From Rheinheimera sp. (GTDB lineage: Bacteria; Pseudomonadota; Gammaproteobacteria; Enterobacterales; Alteromonadaceae), in contig DPJG01000004.1 of the NCBI GenBank assembly GCA_003543135.1, forward strand, positions 1 through 45,814: a DNA stretch of 45,814 bases. Direction: 5' to 3'. Position 1 is the first letter of the stretch. Every line of letters starts with the position of its first letter. The notes under the pieces were generated by a model. It was not told the DNA's origin. It did no database searches and worked only from the letters and a program-made list of their open reading frames with translations. The position numbers and the translations under genes are program-made. Of this stretch, positions 1 to 8,378 are shown piece by piece.

Positions 1-22
1 CTACCAACTGAGCTATGCCCGC
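1..22 (-). tRNA. tRNA-Gly, 5' end only (cut by window edge)
   Basis: Read on the minus strand, these 22 bases form the acceptor 5' strand and D-arm of a tRNA, ending in the classic AGCTCAGTTGGTAG D-arm. The rest lies beyond the left edge, so the anticodon is not visible. The Gly assignment rests on similarity to the start of the enteric GCC-anticodon tRNA-Gly and on its place just downstream of pgsA, where enteric bacteria carry glyW. The isotype is an inference. Confidence 0.7.
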
Positions 23-55
23 ATCCAGAAAGGCTATTGCCTTAACACGAGACGC

Positions 56-83
56 ATTCTACTGAGTTTAATAATTCCGTCAA
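56..83 (-). promoter_or_regulatory. sigma70 promoter of the tRNA-Gly gene
   Basis: On the minus strand there is a TTGACG -35 box (78-83), a 16-base spacer and a TAGAAT -10 box (56-61). The predicted transcript starts near position 49, about 27 bases before the mature tRNA 5' end at 22. The bases right after the -10 box are GC-rich, as in stringently controlled tRNA promoters. Such control is inferred. Confidence 0.65.
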
Positions 84-156
84 CCAGAAACTTGCAGATT
101 GCAAATCGTTTGCTCAAATTTTAACTTGCCTGCCGAATAAAGCAGCAAGTTATTGA

Positions 157-699
157 TTATTGCTTTAAATCCTGCCACGCCGCCTGCAGATAAGCCACCA
201 TAGACCAGACAGTTAATAAGGTGGCCAGATACAATAACAGCATGCCGAGTTGCGTGATCCAATCAATGGGCTGCCAAATTAACCCAATCAGCGCTAACAT
301 CTGTACTGCAGTTTTCCATTTGCCCATATCAGACACTTTGACCTGAGCGCCGCGGCCAACACCGGCCATCCACTCACGTAATCCAGAGATAATAATTTCG
401 CGGCTGATCATTAAAAAAGCCGGAATAGTCACCCACAAGCTTTGCATATCTACGGCTATCAACACTAAAGCAGCTGCCACCATGGCTTTATCGGCAACAG
501 GGTCTAAAAAAGCACCAAAGGCGGTGGATTGTTGTAACTTACGGGCCAGGTAACCATCCAGCGCGTCTGTGATAGCGGCCAGCCAGAACACAAAAGCGGC
601 CAGAAAACGGGCATGCTCATGAGTGGAATAAAAGCAGAACACAAATACCGGAATTAAGAAAATTCTGAACAAAGTTAACAGATTAGGAATATTCCACAT
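157..699 (-). CDS. pgsA: CDP-diacylglycerol--glycerol-3-phosphate 3-phosphatidyltransferase
   Basis: This inner-membrane enzyme makes phosphatidylglycerophosphate, the committed step to phosphatidylglycerol and cardiolipin. The CDP-alcohol phosphotransferase signature is complete near residues 45-72: a DALDGYLAR stretch followed by G-x3-D-x3-D (FLDPVADK). The rest is strongly hydrophobic with several membrane helices. The length of about 180 residues is normal for the family. A TTG codon directly precedes the ATG chosen here (699), so translation could begin one codon earlier. It lies 22 bases downstream of uvrC on the same strand, probably in one operon with uvrY and uvrC, and the tRNA-Gly follows, as in enteric bacteria. 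Confidence 0.95.
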   Translation of the reverse strand: MWNIPNLLTLFRIFLIPVFVFCFYSTHEHARFLAAFVFWLAAITDALDGYLARKLQQSTAFGAFLDPVADKAMVAAALVLIAVDMQSLWVTIPAFLMISREIIISGLREWMAGVGRGAQVKVSDMGKWKTAVQMLALIGLIWQPIDWITQLGMLLLYLATLLTVWSMVAYLQAAWQDLKQ

Positions 700-721
700 C
701 AATGGGATCTCAAATACGTCT

Positions 722-2581
722 TTAGTTTTTATTATGACAAGCCTGATAAATCAGTTCGGCCTGCGTTTTGGATATACCAGGCACTGTTGCCAGCTCCTGT
801 ACCGACGCTTTCATCACGCCCTGTAAACCACCGAGATATTGTAACAAAGCTTGCCGGCGTTTCTCACCTATTCCGGCGATATTTTCCAGCGGACTTTGCA
901 CCATTTTTTTCCCTCTTTTGGCTCTGTGGCCGGTAATGGCGTATCTGTGCGCTTCATCGCGGATTTGCTGAATTAAATGCAGCGCCGGTGCATCCGGCGG
1001 CAAACTCATTTCTTTATCGGTGCCGGCCAGTATTAATGTCTCTAAACCCGGTTTACGGCTGGTGCCCTTGGCAACCCCGAGCAGTAACGGTTTTTTTGCT
1101 AAATGCCAATCACTGAAAAAAAGAATGGCCTGATTTAACTGGCCCAGACCACCGTCAATCAACACTAAATCCGGCACTCTGCTTTCATCCTGCAACTTGC
1201 CGTATCTTTTATTCAGCGCAAATAACATGGCGGCGTAATCATCACCAGGCGTAATACCTTCCACATTAAAGCGGCGGTATTCACCTTTATCCGGCCCTTC
1301 GCCATTAAATACCACACAAGAGGCGATGGTTTGCTGCCCCATGGTATGGCTGATATCAAAACATTCCATCCTTTGGAGTTCACTGAGCTTCAACAAAGCT
1401 TTGAGCTCACGGTAGCGCACCGCCATTTGCTCTTTGACACTGAGTTTACTGTTGCAGGCCGTCTCCGCATTTTTTTCTGCCAGGCTTAAATACCGTGCTT
1501 TTTCACCTCGTTTGGCTGCCAGCAGGCTGACTTTATATCCTACCTGCGCGCTAATCACAGCGCTGATGGCATCCGAATCTTCAAGTTCAATGCCAAGCAC
1601 TACTTCACGCGGCACCTTCTGGCCACTGATATTGTTTAAATAAAACTGCAGCAAAAAAGCCGGCAGAATTTCGCCAGGTTCGGTCTGATGCGGCACTTTG
1701 GGATGGTAGGTTTTGCTGCCAAGAATTTTCTGATCGCGCACAAAAAGCACATGCACTGCAGCAACCCCATGCGAATAATGAAAACCTATCACATCCATTT
1801 CGCTGTGTTCGCCACTGACACTTTGTTGCTCCTGCACTGTACGCAGCGCGGCAATTTGATCACGCAGCTGCGCAGCCTGCTCAAATTCTAGGTTTTGACT
1901 GGCCTGCTCCATCAGCTGCACTAAATCGTCTATCACCAGCTGATTTTTACCGGATAAAAACAATTTAGTTAACCGCACCTGCTCGGCATATGCGCTGTCG
2001 GAAATTTTGCCCACACAAGGCGCCGAACAAAGTTTTAACTGATATTGCAAACAAGGTCTGGTACGGGCACGGTAAAAACCATCTTCACACTGGCGTACCG
2101 GGAATATTTTCTGCAGTAATTTTAAACTTTCCCACACTGCACCAGCGCTTGGATAAGGGCCAAAATACTGACCGGGCACTTTACGCGGCCCGCGATGGGA
2201 GGTTAAGCGTGGATGCTTGTGCTCGGTCAACAGAATATAAGGATAAGATTTATCGTCACGAAGCAGCACATTGTATTTGGGCATAAACTGCTTGATGAGG
2301 TTATTTTCTAAAATCAGCGCTTCTGTTTCGCTGTGGGTGACAATAATTTCCACATGCTGAATTTGGCTGACTAAAGCGCGGGTTTTAACCCCGGGCACAT
2401 TCACCCGAAAATAACTCGACAGGCGTTTTTTTAAATCTTTGGCCTTACCGACATAAATCACTGTCTCGTCGGCATTAAGCATACGATATACCCCCGGCAA
2501 CTGAGGTACAGTTGCCAGAAATGCTTTGGCATCAAAGATAGTTTGGGAAGACGGCAAAATCAGAGGCTCAGACGATGTCAA
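722..2581 (-). CDS. uvrC: UvrABC excinuclease subunit C
   Basis: This cytoplasmic nuclease makes both incisions in nucleotide excision repair after UvrA/UvrB mark a lesion. It has a GIY-YIG nuclease domain (GVY at about 30, YVG at about 43), a UVR helical motif near 210-250 that contacts UvrB, a central RNase-H-like endonuclease with the conserved MECFDISHTMG segment, and tandem helix-hairpin-helix motifs over the last 50 residues. Its 619 residues are close to the E. coli protein (about 610). The start is TTG at 2581, inside the end of uvrY. There is no ATG before the conserved FDAKAFL segment, so the TTG start is favoured. The 14-base overlap suggests translational coupling. Confidence 0.96.
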   Translation of the reverse strand: MTSSEPLILPSSQTIFDAKAFLATVPQLPGVYRMLNADETVIYVGKAKDLKKRLSSYFRVNVPGVKTRALVSQIQHVEIIVTHSETEALILENNLIKQFMPKYNVLLRDDKSYPYILLTEHKHPRLTSHRGPRKVPGQYFGPYPSAGAVWESLKLLQKIFPVRQCEDGFYRARTRPCLQYQLKLCSAPCVGKISDSAYAEQVRLTKLFLSGKNQLVIDDLVQLMEQASQNLEFEQAAQLRDQIAALRTVQEQQSVSGEHSEMDVIGFHYSHGVAAVHVLFVRDQKILGSKTYHPKVPHQTEPGEILPAFLLQFYLNNISGQKVPREVVLGIELEDSDAISAVISAQVGYKVSLLAAKRGEKARYLSLAEKNAETACNSKLSVKEQMAVRYRELKALLKLSELQRMECFDISHTMGQQTIASCVVFNGEGPDKGEYRRFNVEGITPGDDYAAMLFALNKRYGKLQDESRVPDLVLIDGGLGQLNQAILFFSDWHLAKKPLLLGVAKGTSRKPGLETLILAGTDKEMSLPPDAPALHLIQQIRDEAHRYAITGHRAKRGKKMVQSPLENIAGIGEKRRQALLQYLGGLQGVMKASVQELATVPGISKTQAELIYQACHNKN

Positions 2582-3221
2582 TCATACCGTGACGCAGCGC
2601 CAGGTGAGTCAGCTCCACATCCCCGCTGATCGCCAGTTTTTCAAACATCCGGTAACGATAAGAATTCACTGTTTTGGCACTGACATTCAGCTGCTCAGCA
2701 ATGTCGTTGACCTTCTGTCCTTTGGTGATCATCAGCATAATTTGCAGCTCACGTTCAGACAGCTCATCAAAAGGGTTGGCACTGTTGGACTGTATTTTAC
2801 TCAGTGCCATTTTTTGCGCCACTTCATCAGAAATATACCTTTGCCCCGCCGCCACTTTGCGAATGGCTTCAATCATTTCTTTAGGCGCCGCATTTTTAGA
2901 AATAAAACCGGCAGCGCCCATTTGCATCACTTTGGTGGGCACCGGCTCTTCAAAAGAAACCGACAGCGCCAGCACTTTGATATCAGGACAATAATGCAAA
3001 ATACGTTTAGTGGCCGCCATACCACCGATGCCGGGCATATTCATATCCATCAGCACAACATCGGGGGTGATCACATCAGCTGATTCATTGCGGCAGTAGC
3101 TTATTGCCTGTTCACCTGAGCTGGCTTGTGCCACCACCTTGATGCCACGCTCATCATTCAGGATCCGGCTGATCCCGGTTCTGACCAGTTCATGATCATC
3201 AACCAACAACACGTTAATCAA
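2568..3221 (-). CDS. uvrY: Response regulator of the UvrY/GacA family
   Basis: This is the DNA-binding response regulator partnered in related bacteria with the BarA/GacS sensor. It activates the small RNAs that titrate CsrA. A receiver domain (VDDHELVR at the N-terminus, phosphoacceptor Asp59 in VLMDMNMPG) is followed by a LuxR-type helix-turn-helix at about 148-210 (LSERELQIM... SAKTVNSYRYRMFEKL). Compared with E. coli UvrY as I remember it, about five extra residues (around ESADVITP) sit just before the phosphoacceptor strand, moving the Asp from 54 to 59. The start is TTG, with a GGAG ribosome-binding site six bases upstream. No sensor kinase is encoded nearby. Confidence 0.93.
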   Translation of the reverse strand: MINVLLVDDHELVRTGISRILNDERGIKVVAQASSGEQAISYCRNESADVITPDVVLMDMNMPGIGGMAATKRILHYCPDIKVLALSVSFEEPVPTKVMQMGAAGFISKNAAPKEMIEAIRKVAAGQRYISDEVAQKMALSKIQSNSANPFDELSERELQIMLMITKGQKVNDIAEQLNVSAKTVNSYRYRMFEKLAISGDVELTHLALRHGMIDIV

Positions 3222-3372
3222 TTGTGGCTCCGCAGAATAAAAACCTGACCCAAATGAGGGTGTTAATGTTCGCTAGCATAGCTGAGCGCAACTGAATTTG
3301 CTACGGTAAAAACAGGCGCTGTCAGAGGTCAGCGCAGAGCGTGGCGGCAATAAAAATGGCAGGCGCAAAAAC

Positions 3373-3397
3373 AAAAAAACCACCTGTCAGGTGGTTT
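3373..3397 (-). terminator. Rho-independent terminator of tRNA-Ser
   Basis: There is a perfect 9-bp inverted repeat (AAACCACCT / AGGTGGTTT) with a 3-base loop, followed on the minus strand by a run of T. It begins 9 bases beyond the tRNA 3' end, so it ends the tRNA-Ser transcript before uvrY. Confidence 0.85.
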
Positions 3398-3405
3398 AGA
3401 AGAAG

Positions 3406-3496
3406 TGGCGGAGAGAAAGAGATTCGAACTCTTGAAGGGCTACTAACCCTCGCCGGTTTTCAAGACCGGTGCATTAAACCACTCTGCCATCTCTCC
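3406..3496 (-). tRNA. tRNA-Ser (anticodon UGA)
   Basis: This is a 91-nt minus-strand class II tRNA with an encoded CCA end. The acceptor stem pairs GGAGAGA with TCTCTCC. The anticodon stem-loop is GGTCTTGAAAACC, with anticodon TGA. A long variable arm (GAGGGTTAGTAGCCCTTC) and a T-loop (GTTCGAATC) follow. It decodes UCA and probably other UCN serine codons. It has its own promoter upstream and terminator downstream. Confidence 0.97.
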
Positions 3497-3508
3497 GCGA
3501 TGGACGGC

Positions 3509-3537
3509 ATGATAGAAAGTCTGACAAAAGTTGTAAA
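3509..3537 (-). promoter_or_regulatory. sigma70 promoter of tRNA-Ser
   Basis: On the minus strand, TTTACA (3532-3537), a 17-base spacer and TATCAT (3509-3514) lie just upstream of the tRNA 5' end at 3496, with a GC-rich discriminator (GCCGTCC). Spacing and boxes fit a stable-RNA promoter. Confidence 0.7.
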
Positions 3538-3649
3538 GTGGTTTTTTTCACGAAACGGTTTGTTTGCTCAGCTTTTCACCAATAGCCGCCGTTATTGTGC
3601 ATCAAAATACCGGACCGCCACCACAAAATAATCTGCAGCACTGACCAGA

Positions 3650-3678
3650 CTGACAGCACTGCAGTAAAAGTTTACACT
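3650..3678 (+). promoter_or_regulatory. sigma70 promoter of ansA
   Basis: CTGACA (3650-3655), a 17-base spacer and TACACT (3673-3678) lie 27 bases upstream of the asparaginase ATG. This gives a short leader of about 20 bases. Confidence 0.6.
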
Positions 3679-3705
3679 AGCGAAAAAAACCAGAGCCCTG
3701 CCCTT

Positions 3706-4722
3706 ATGTCACAAAAACGAATTTATGTTGCTTACACCGGCGGTACCATTGGTATGCAAAAATCGGCCAACGGTTATATTCCGGTGCCCGGATTTTTGTC
3801 AGACACAGTCAAAGCCATGCCGGAATTTTACCGCCCCGAGATGCCACAGTTTGATATTCATGAATATCATCCGGTGATTGATTCCTCTGATATGACACCG
3901 GCCCATTGGTTACATATCGCTGAAGATATCCGCGCCCATTATGACGATTACGACGGTTTTGTGGTGTTACACGGCACCGACACTATGGCCTACACAGCGT
4001 CGGCTTTGTCTTTTATGCTGGAAAACCTGACCAAACCTGTGATTATCACCGGCTCACAAATCCCGCTGGCGCAGCTGCGCTCCGACGGTCAGGTGAATTT
4101 ACTCAATTCGTTATATCTGGCCGCTTATTACCCTATTGCCGAAGTGGCTTTGTATTTTAATAACCAGCTGTTTCGCGGCAACAGAGCTACCAAGGCAGAT
4201 GCGGATGGCTTTAATGCTTTTGCCTCGCCGAACTTCCCAGCTTTGCTCCAGGCCGGTATTCATATTGAAATGCTGGCTGGCCAGCTGGCAAGCTCAGCAC
4301 CAGCTGCACCGCTTAAAGTGGCACAAATTACCCCGCAGCCTATCAGCGTAGTGACCTTATACCCCGGCATTAGCGTTGATGTGATTAAAAATATGGCGGC
4401 AGCACCAGTGCGGGCCTTAATCATCAAATCTTATGGTGTCGGCAATGCGCCTCAGGACCCGGCGCTTCTCAGCACCCTCAAAGAAGCCTCAGAGCGCGGC
4501 ACTATTATTGTCAACTGCACCCAGTGTTTTAAAGGCAAAGTAAATATGGGCGGTTACGCCACCGGCAACGCCCTGCGTTTATCCGGCGTGATCAGCGGTT
4601 ATGATATGACGCTGGAAGCCACCCTGACCAAACTGCATTATTTACTCAGTCAGCCACTAAACGCCGAGCAAATCCGCGCTCAGATGCAAACCAGTTTAAG
4701 AGGCGAGCTGACCTCAAGCTAA
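3706..4722 (+). CDS. ansA: Type I (cytoplasmic) L-asparaginase
   Basis: It hydrolyses L-asparagine to aspartate and ammonia. The first catalytic threonine lies in YTGGTIGM (Thr14). The second catalytic motif, HGTDTMAYTASAL, lies near residue 90. The protein closely follows E. coli AnsA throughout (IHEY... SSDMTP, LRSDGQ, GGYATGNAL). There is no signal peptide, consistent with the low-affinity cytoplasmic type. I chose the ATG at 3706 because it places the protein start at the conserved KRIYVAYTGG segment. The reading frame stays open upstream, but that stretch holds the promoter. The gene stands alone between its promoter and a strong terminator. It encodes 338 residues. Confidence 0.95.
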   Translation: MSQKRIYVAYTGGTIGMQKSANGYIPVPGFLSDTVKAMPEFYRPEMPQFDIHEYHPVIDSSDMTPAHWLHIAEDIRAHYDDYDGFVVLHGTDTMAYTASALSFMLENLTKPVIITGSQIPLAQLRSDGQVNLLNSLYLAAYYPIAEVALYFNNQLFRGNRATKADADGFNAFASPNFPALLQAGIHIEMLAGQLASSAPAAPLKVAQITPQPISVVTLYPGISVDVIKNMAAAPVRALIIKSYGVGNAPQDPALLSTLKEASERGTIIVNCTQCFKGKVNMGGYATGNALRLSGVISGYDMTLEATLTKLHYLLSQPLNAEQIRAQMQTSLRGELTSS

Positions 4723-4830
4723 AACAAGCTGTAGCCGCCTGCCTGCGAAACTAAGGGTTGAATCAGGGCGCATGCAGCAACAAGACGCAGCCAGCCCATA
4801 ACACGGATATTTTGACCAGACATAAACATA

Positions 4831-4862
4831 AAAAAGCCCTGAACATGCTCAGGGCTTTTTTT
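4831..4862. terminator. Bidirectional Rho-independent terminator between ansA and the DUF349 gene
   Basis: AAAAAGCCCTGA and TCAGGGCTTTTT form a 12-bp stem around a 6-base loop, with A and T runs on either side. It serves both the plus-strand ansA transcript and the convergent minus-strand DUF349 operon. Confidence 0.88.
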
Positions 4863-4900
4863 ATATCGATGCCGGTGTTACGACTTTCATCTCTGCGGTT

Positions 4901-7618
4901 TTATGACTGTGGCAGATAAATCGCTTTAACTCTGGCTAACAAAGGTTTTTCCGCTTGAGTGACAGCGCCATATTGCAGCCAACGCGACAACAACTGAGGT
5001 TGGGTTATAGCTTCACCACTGTTGTGTTTGTCACTGAGCAGCTGCATTTGTACCTGCTGACGCCGTGCCTGCAATTCTGCCGGTGACTCGACCTTCGCCA
5101 GCCATTCCAGCGCCAGGGTTAAGTCAGCACGCGACAGTTGTTTTTCCTGCTGCTGATTAAACACCAAACGGTAAATCGGGGGAAAATCAGTTAGTTCAGG
5201 CTGCTCTTTGTCAAGTGCAGCAAATAACTGACGATAACTGTCAAGCTCAGCGTTTTGTTGCAAATCGGCTAAACGTTGCTGTAATTGTTGTTTTAAGTTT
5301 TTGGCAGCACCAGCTTGTGTTTCGTCTACTGCCTTAAATTGCGCCAGCTGCTGTAACTGTTGCTGAATGGATTTTTCATCCTCGGCAGTTGCCACTGCTT
5401 CGTGCAGAGCGGCCAGTACTTGCGCCTGAGCGTCACGCTCGGCATTCAACTGTTGCTGCTGTGCCTGTTTAGCTGCGGTGCGGCTTTCAAACCAGCTGTC
5501 ACATGCTGCTCTGAATTGCTGCCACAGCTGCTGGTCCTGCGTTTTACCGGCATAACCCAACAACTTCCATTGTTGCTGCAGAATTTTAAGCTCGCTACCG
5601 GCCTGTTCATTTGGGTTCTTTGCCAACTCTTCTGCAGCGCGAACCAGCGCAGCTTTATGTTCAGCATTTTGCTGTTGCTGGGCTTTTTGTTGCTGCTTCA
5701 GGCTACTGAGTAACTGCTGGAACTGCGGCTGCAACTTTGCATACAGCTCTTTTTCCACCACACCACTTTGTTGCCAGTCTTTACTGAACTGAGTGATCAG
5801 GCTATCCAGCGTTTTTCCGCTGACATTCTGCGCCACTGCATCCTGCATCTTTGCCAGAAGCTGCGTCTTACGCTCGGCACTTTGTGCTCGTTCGGCATCC
5901 AGTTTGGCAAAATAGTCGCGGCAAGGCGCAAAAGCGAGCTCACAGGCGCTGTTAAATGCGTCATTTAACTGAGCCTCTAACTCTGCATCAGCACGGCCCA
6001 GGGTATTCCACTGTGCTCTGGCGTTTTTTACGGCCGCAGCACGTTCAGTTGGTGTGATGTCGGTGGCAGCTGCCAGCTGCTGCATAGTTTCAACCAGCTG
6101 CTGTTTGCGTGGCGTGGCGATATAAGCCTGTAAATCAGCTAAATCCTGCACTTGGGCTTCCAGCTGCAGATAGTCTTTTTGCAGGCTTTGTTGCTGTACA
6201 GCACCCAGCTGCTGATAATCAGCGCTGATGCCTTTAAAAAGACCAAATAACACATTAAATTTACCGGCCTGATGCAGGCGTTTAAATTCGGCCATTTTGC
6301 TTTTTAACAAGCGTAATGTTTTATCCTGCTGTGCAAGCATAGGCTCACAGTGCTCACGCCACTGCTGCACCAGCTGCTGATAACTGCTGCTGAAACTTTC
6401 CGGCATCAGCTGTTTCAGCACTTTATATTGCCGTTGCCACTGCTGTTGCCATTGTTTGAAGGCCTGATAGGCGGCATCCACATCATCACCCTGTTGTGGC
6501 AAGGTCCGGGTGGCGGCTTCGGCCAATAAGCGGGCGGCCTGCGCCATAGCTTCGGCCAGCGCTGGTAATTGCTCCAGCTGCCGGGCTATATGCTGCAGTT
6601 GCTGATTCAGCTGTGTTTGGCCAGAAGCAGGTAAATCGGCAGCCTGAACTGTGGCAACCAATTGATCCAGCTGCTGCTGATATCCGGCAGCCATAGTCAG
6701 TTCAGCCTCACCAAGCGCAATCGCAAGTGCCTGCTCTAAGGCTGTCACCTCTTGCTGTAACTGCTCAAAACGCTGTTGTGCTGCCTGTTGGGCGGCCAAC
6801 TGCTGCTGGGCTTTGGCAAATTCCGCCAGCTTGGGGGCCAGCGAGCGTTCGGTCAGGCTGATCACTTTGTTATATTTTTCAATAAAATCTGCTGCATCTG
6901 ACAGGCAATCAAGCTCGGGCACTAAATGCTGCCATTCCTGCTGATAAGCCTGATACTTTTGTTGCAGTTCAGTCAGGTCCGTTTTTTCCCGCACTGAATT
7001 GAGTTTAGCCAGCAGCAACACCACTTGTTTGCGGATGCGCTCCGGCTTTTGTTTTTGCTCAGCATGTGCAGCTAATAAAGAGTCCGCAAACTGACGTAGT
7101 TCACCGGTTAAACTGCGGCTTAGTTTTTCCAGCGTTTTGTCATCGTCAAGCTGGGTCAATAATTGCTGACGCTGAGTCAGGCTCAGGCTGCTGTCCAGCA
7201 CCGCCTGCTGGAATAAATCCTGACGGCCCAGACGCTGTAATAAGCTGAATTTCAGCTCAGCGTCCTGCTCTGTTTGCGCTAACTTTTCCAGAATACTGCT
7301 GCGGTTACATTCGCTGATAAACTGCGCTTTTAAATGCGGCGACACTTTATTTTCCAACAACATTTGTATCAGCTGTTGTTCGGCAAAATGTTTCAGCCGC
7401 TCGGCAGATTCATGCTTACTGGCTTGCCACCATAACGAAAACTCGTTTAAGCGCTCAAGCGCAGTGCGGCGCACTGCTTCGGCACCGTCGTTAAAGGCGA
7501 GCTCGTGCAGGATCTCTTTCTGCGCCGGTGTTTTTTGATCAAGTTCGGCAATTGCCAACTGACGGACTGCAGCATTTTCATGCTGCCATTTTGGCTTAAA
7601 CCAACGTTTAAAGATCAT
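4901..7618 (-). CDS. Large glutamine-rich DUF349-repeat protein
   Basis: The function is unknown. I see about six DUF349-like helical units, each carrying a W-x-x-L/G turn, for example near residues 225, 410, 490, 555, 635 and 705. They are joined by long coiled-coil-like stretches extraordinarily rich in glutamine and alanine. The N-terminal 120 residues look like HEAT-type helices (AAVRQLAIAEL, AEAVRRTALERL). There is no signal peptide or membrane segment, so a cytoplasmic scaffold or nucleic-acid-associated role is possible but unproven. I chose the ATG at 7618, giving 905 residues; it overlaps the end of the YeaC gene by 11 bases. An upstream in-frame start would add eight residues. Confidence 0.85.
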   Translation of the reverse strand: MIFKRWFKPKWQHENAAVRQLAIAELDQKTPAQKEILHELAFNDGAEAVRRTALERLNEFSLWWQASKHESAERLKHFAEQQLIQMLLENKVSPHLKAQFISECNRSSILEKLAQTEQDAELKFSLLQRLGRQDLFQQAVLDSSLSLTQRQQLLTQLDDDKTLEKLSRSLTGELRQFADSLLAAHAEQKQKPERIRKQVVLLLAKLNSVREKTDLTELQQKYQAYQQEWQHLVPELDCLSDAADFIEKYNKVISLTERSLAPKLAEFAKAQQQLAAQQAAQQRFEQLQQEVTALEQALAIALGEAELTMAAGYQQQLDQLVATVQAADLPASGQTQLNQQLQHIARQLEQLPALAEAMAQAARLLAEAATRTLPQQGDDVDAAYQAFKQWQQQWQRQYKVLKQLMPESFSSSYQQLVQQWREHCEPMLAQQDKTLRLLKSKMAEFKRLHQAGKFNVLFGLFKGISADYQQLGAVQQQSLQKDYLQLEAQVQDLADLQAYIATPRKQQLVETMQQLAAATDITPTERAAAVKNARAQWNTLGRADAELEAQLNDAFNSACELAFAPCRDYFAKLDAERAQSAERKTQLLAKMQDAVAQNVSGKTLDSLITQFSKDWQQSGVVEKELYAKLQPQFQQLLSSLKQQQKAQQQQNAEHKAALVRAAEELAKNPNEQAGSELKILQQQWKLLGYAGKTQDQQLWQQFRAACDSWFESRTAAKQAQQQQLNAERDAQAQVLAALHEAVATAEDEKSIQQQLQQLAQFKAVDETQAGAAKNLKQQLQQRLADLQQNAELDSYRQLFAALDKEQPELTDFPPIYRLVFNQQQEKQLSRADLTLALEWLAKVESPAELQARRQQVQMQLLSDKHNSGEAITQPQLLSRWLQYGAVTQAEKPLLARVKAIYLPQS

Positions 7619-7913
7619 CGTGCGAAAACCTTGCAATAGCATCCATAGCTGCAGGCGCCGGGGCGGCTGCTCCAGCGAATTGTTTCTTCATTTCGGATTT
7701 GGATTTGACCACCATCTGGCCGTCAGCTCCAACGGTAAAGGGTTCGTCTGAACGCAGTACTTTGGCCTGATAAGCCATCACCAGTTGCATACTGTGTGCA
7801 TGCTGCTGATCGCTCATCTCAGTACCGTCCGCCCAGCGCTTTGTGGCAACACATTCCACCAGATTCTGGTAAGTTTCTGCAGACATAGCTGCAACTAAGG
7901 CATGAAAGTCCAT
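7608..7913 (-). CDS. yeaC: YeaC-like protein (DUF1315)
   Basis: This is a small cytoplasmic protein of 101 residues with no known function. It carries the family pattern: a tyrosine-rich N-terminal helix (MSAETYQNLVECV), WADG, a central QLVMAYQAK segment and the C-terminal GQMVVKSKSEMKKQF block, as in E. coli YeaC. The last 25 residues are Ala/Pro-rich and poorly conserved. The start lies two bases after the stop of the zinc-ribbon gene and the end overlaps the DUF349 gene, so the three genes are almost certainly one translationally coupled operon. Confidence 0.85.
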   Translation of the reverse strand: MDFHALVAAMSAETYQNLVECVATKRWADGTEMSDQQHAHSMQLVMAYQAKVLRSDEPFTVGADGQMVVKSKSEMKKQFAGAAAPAPAAMDAIARFSHDDL

Positions 7914-7914
7914 G

Positions 7915-8238
7915 TTATTTTCTCTTGTACATCACAATGCGGACTTTGGTCACAAGGTACCAGACACAACCCACCACCATAGCGGCATAGAGTGCTTTTT
8001 GCTGCCATGAATCCGGCTCGGGTGATTGATAATAAAACCAGGTGAAACTTCCCAAAAACAGCACCAGCGCCAACATGGCATGATTGTTCAGCTGTTGCCC
8101 TTTGGCCAGCCGATTGTCCCGCTGCATACGTTTTAAGGTTTCAACTGAAATTTCCGACAGATTGTTGCCGCAATGGTTACAGCTGGCAGCTTTGTCTGAA
8201 ACTTTTTTATCACAATAAGGACAAGCAATAATCGCCAT
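7915..8238 (-). CDS. Small zinc-ribbon membrane protein
   Basis: An N-terminal zinc ribbon has two CxxC pairs (Cys6/Cys9 in CPYC and Cys20/Cys23 in CNHC). A charged linker and two hydrophobic helices follow (about 56-72 and 82-103), ending in a basic tail, so an inner-membrane protein with a cytoplasmic zinc finger is likely. I chose the ATG at 8238 because a GAGG ribosome-binding site lies eight bases upstream. The other ATG at 8244 is too close to it. It is the first gene of the operon with yeaC and the DUF349 gene. The substrate or partner is unknown. It encodes 107 residues. Confidence 0.75.
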   Translation of the reverse strand: MAIIACPYCDKKVSDKAASCNHCGNNLSEISVETLKRMQRDNRLAKGQQLNNHAMLALVLFLGSFTWFYYQSPEPDSWQQKALYAAMVVGCVWYLVTKVRIVMYKRK

Positions 8239-8262
8239 ATACATCACCTCTTTTGACAGCGC

Positions 8263-8290
8263 ACTATAAAGCAAATGACTGCTGTTGCAA
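8263..8290 (-). promoter_or_regulatory. sigma70 promoter of the zinc-ribbon/yeaC/DUF349 operon
   Basis: On the minus strand, TTGCAA (8285-8290), a 16-base spacer and TATAGT (8263-8268) lie about 25 bases before the chosen start of the zinc-ribbon gene. Confidence 0.6.
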
Positions 8291-8326
8291 ACCACAGCCA
8301 CAGCTTGTTTTACAAAGGGACAGACG

Positions 8327-8353
8327 AAAAATGGCACCTAAAAGGTGCCATTT
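8327..8353 (-). terminator. Rho-independent terminator after the M14 carboxypeptidase
   Basis: An 11-bp perfect stem (AAATGGCACCT / AGGTGCCATTT) with a 3-base loop is followed by five T on the minus strand. It separates the carboxypeptidase from the next operon. Confidence 0.85.
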
Positions 8354-8378
8354 GTAAAAGCCCAATACGCTTTTGCCT

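Noticed and set aside
2526-3083. Plus-strand open frame of 185 codons opposite uvrY
   Set aside because: It is an antisense shadow of uvrY with His-rich, unlikely composition and no ribosome-binding site.
3341-3631. Plus-strand open frame of 96 codons
   Set aside because: It runs antisense across the tRNA-Ser gene, its terminator and its promoter, which explain the sequence.
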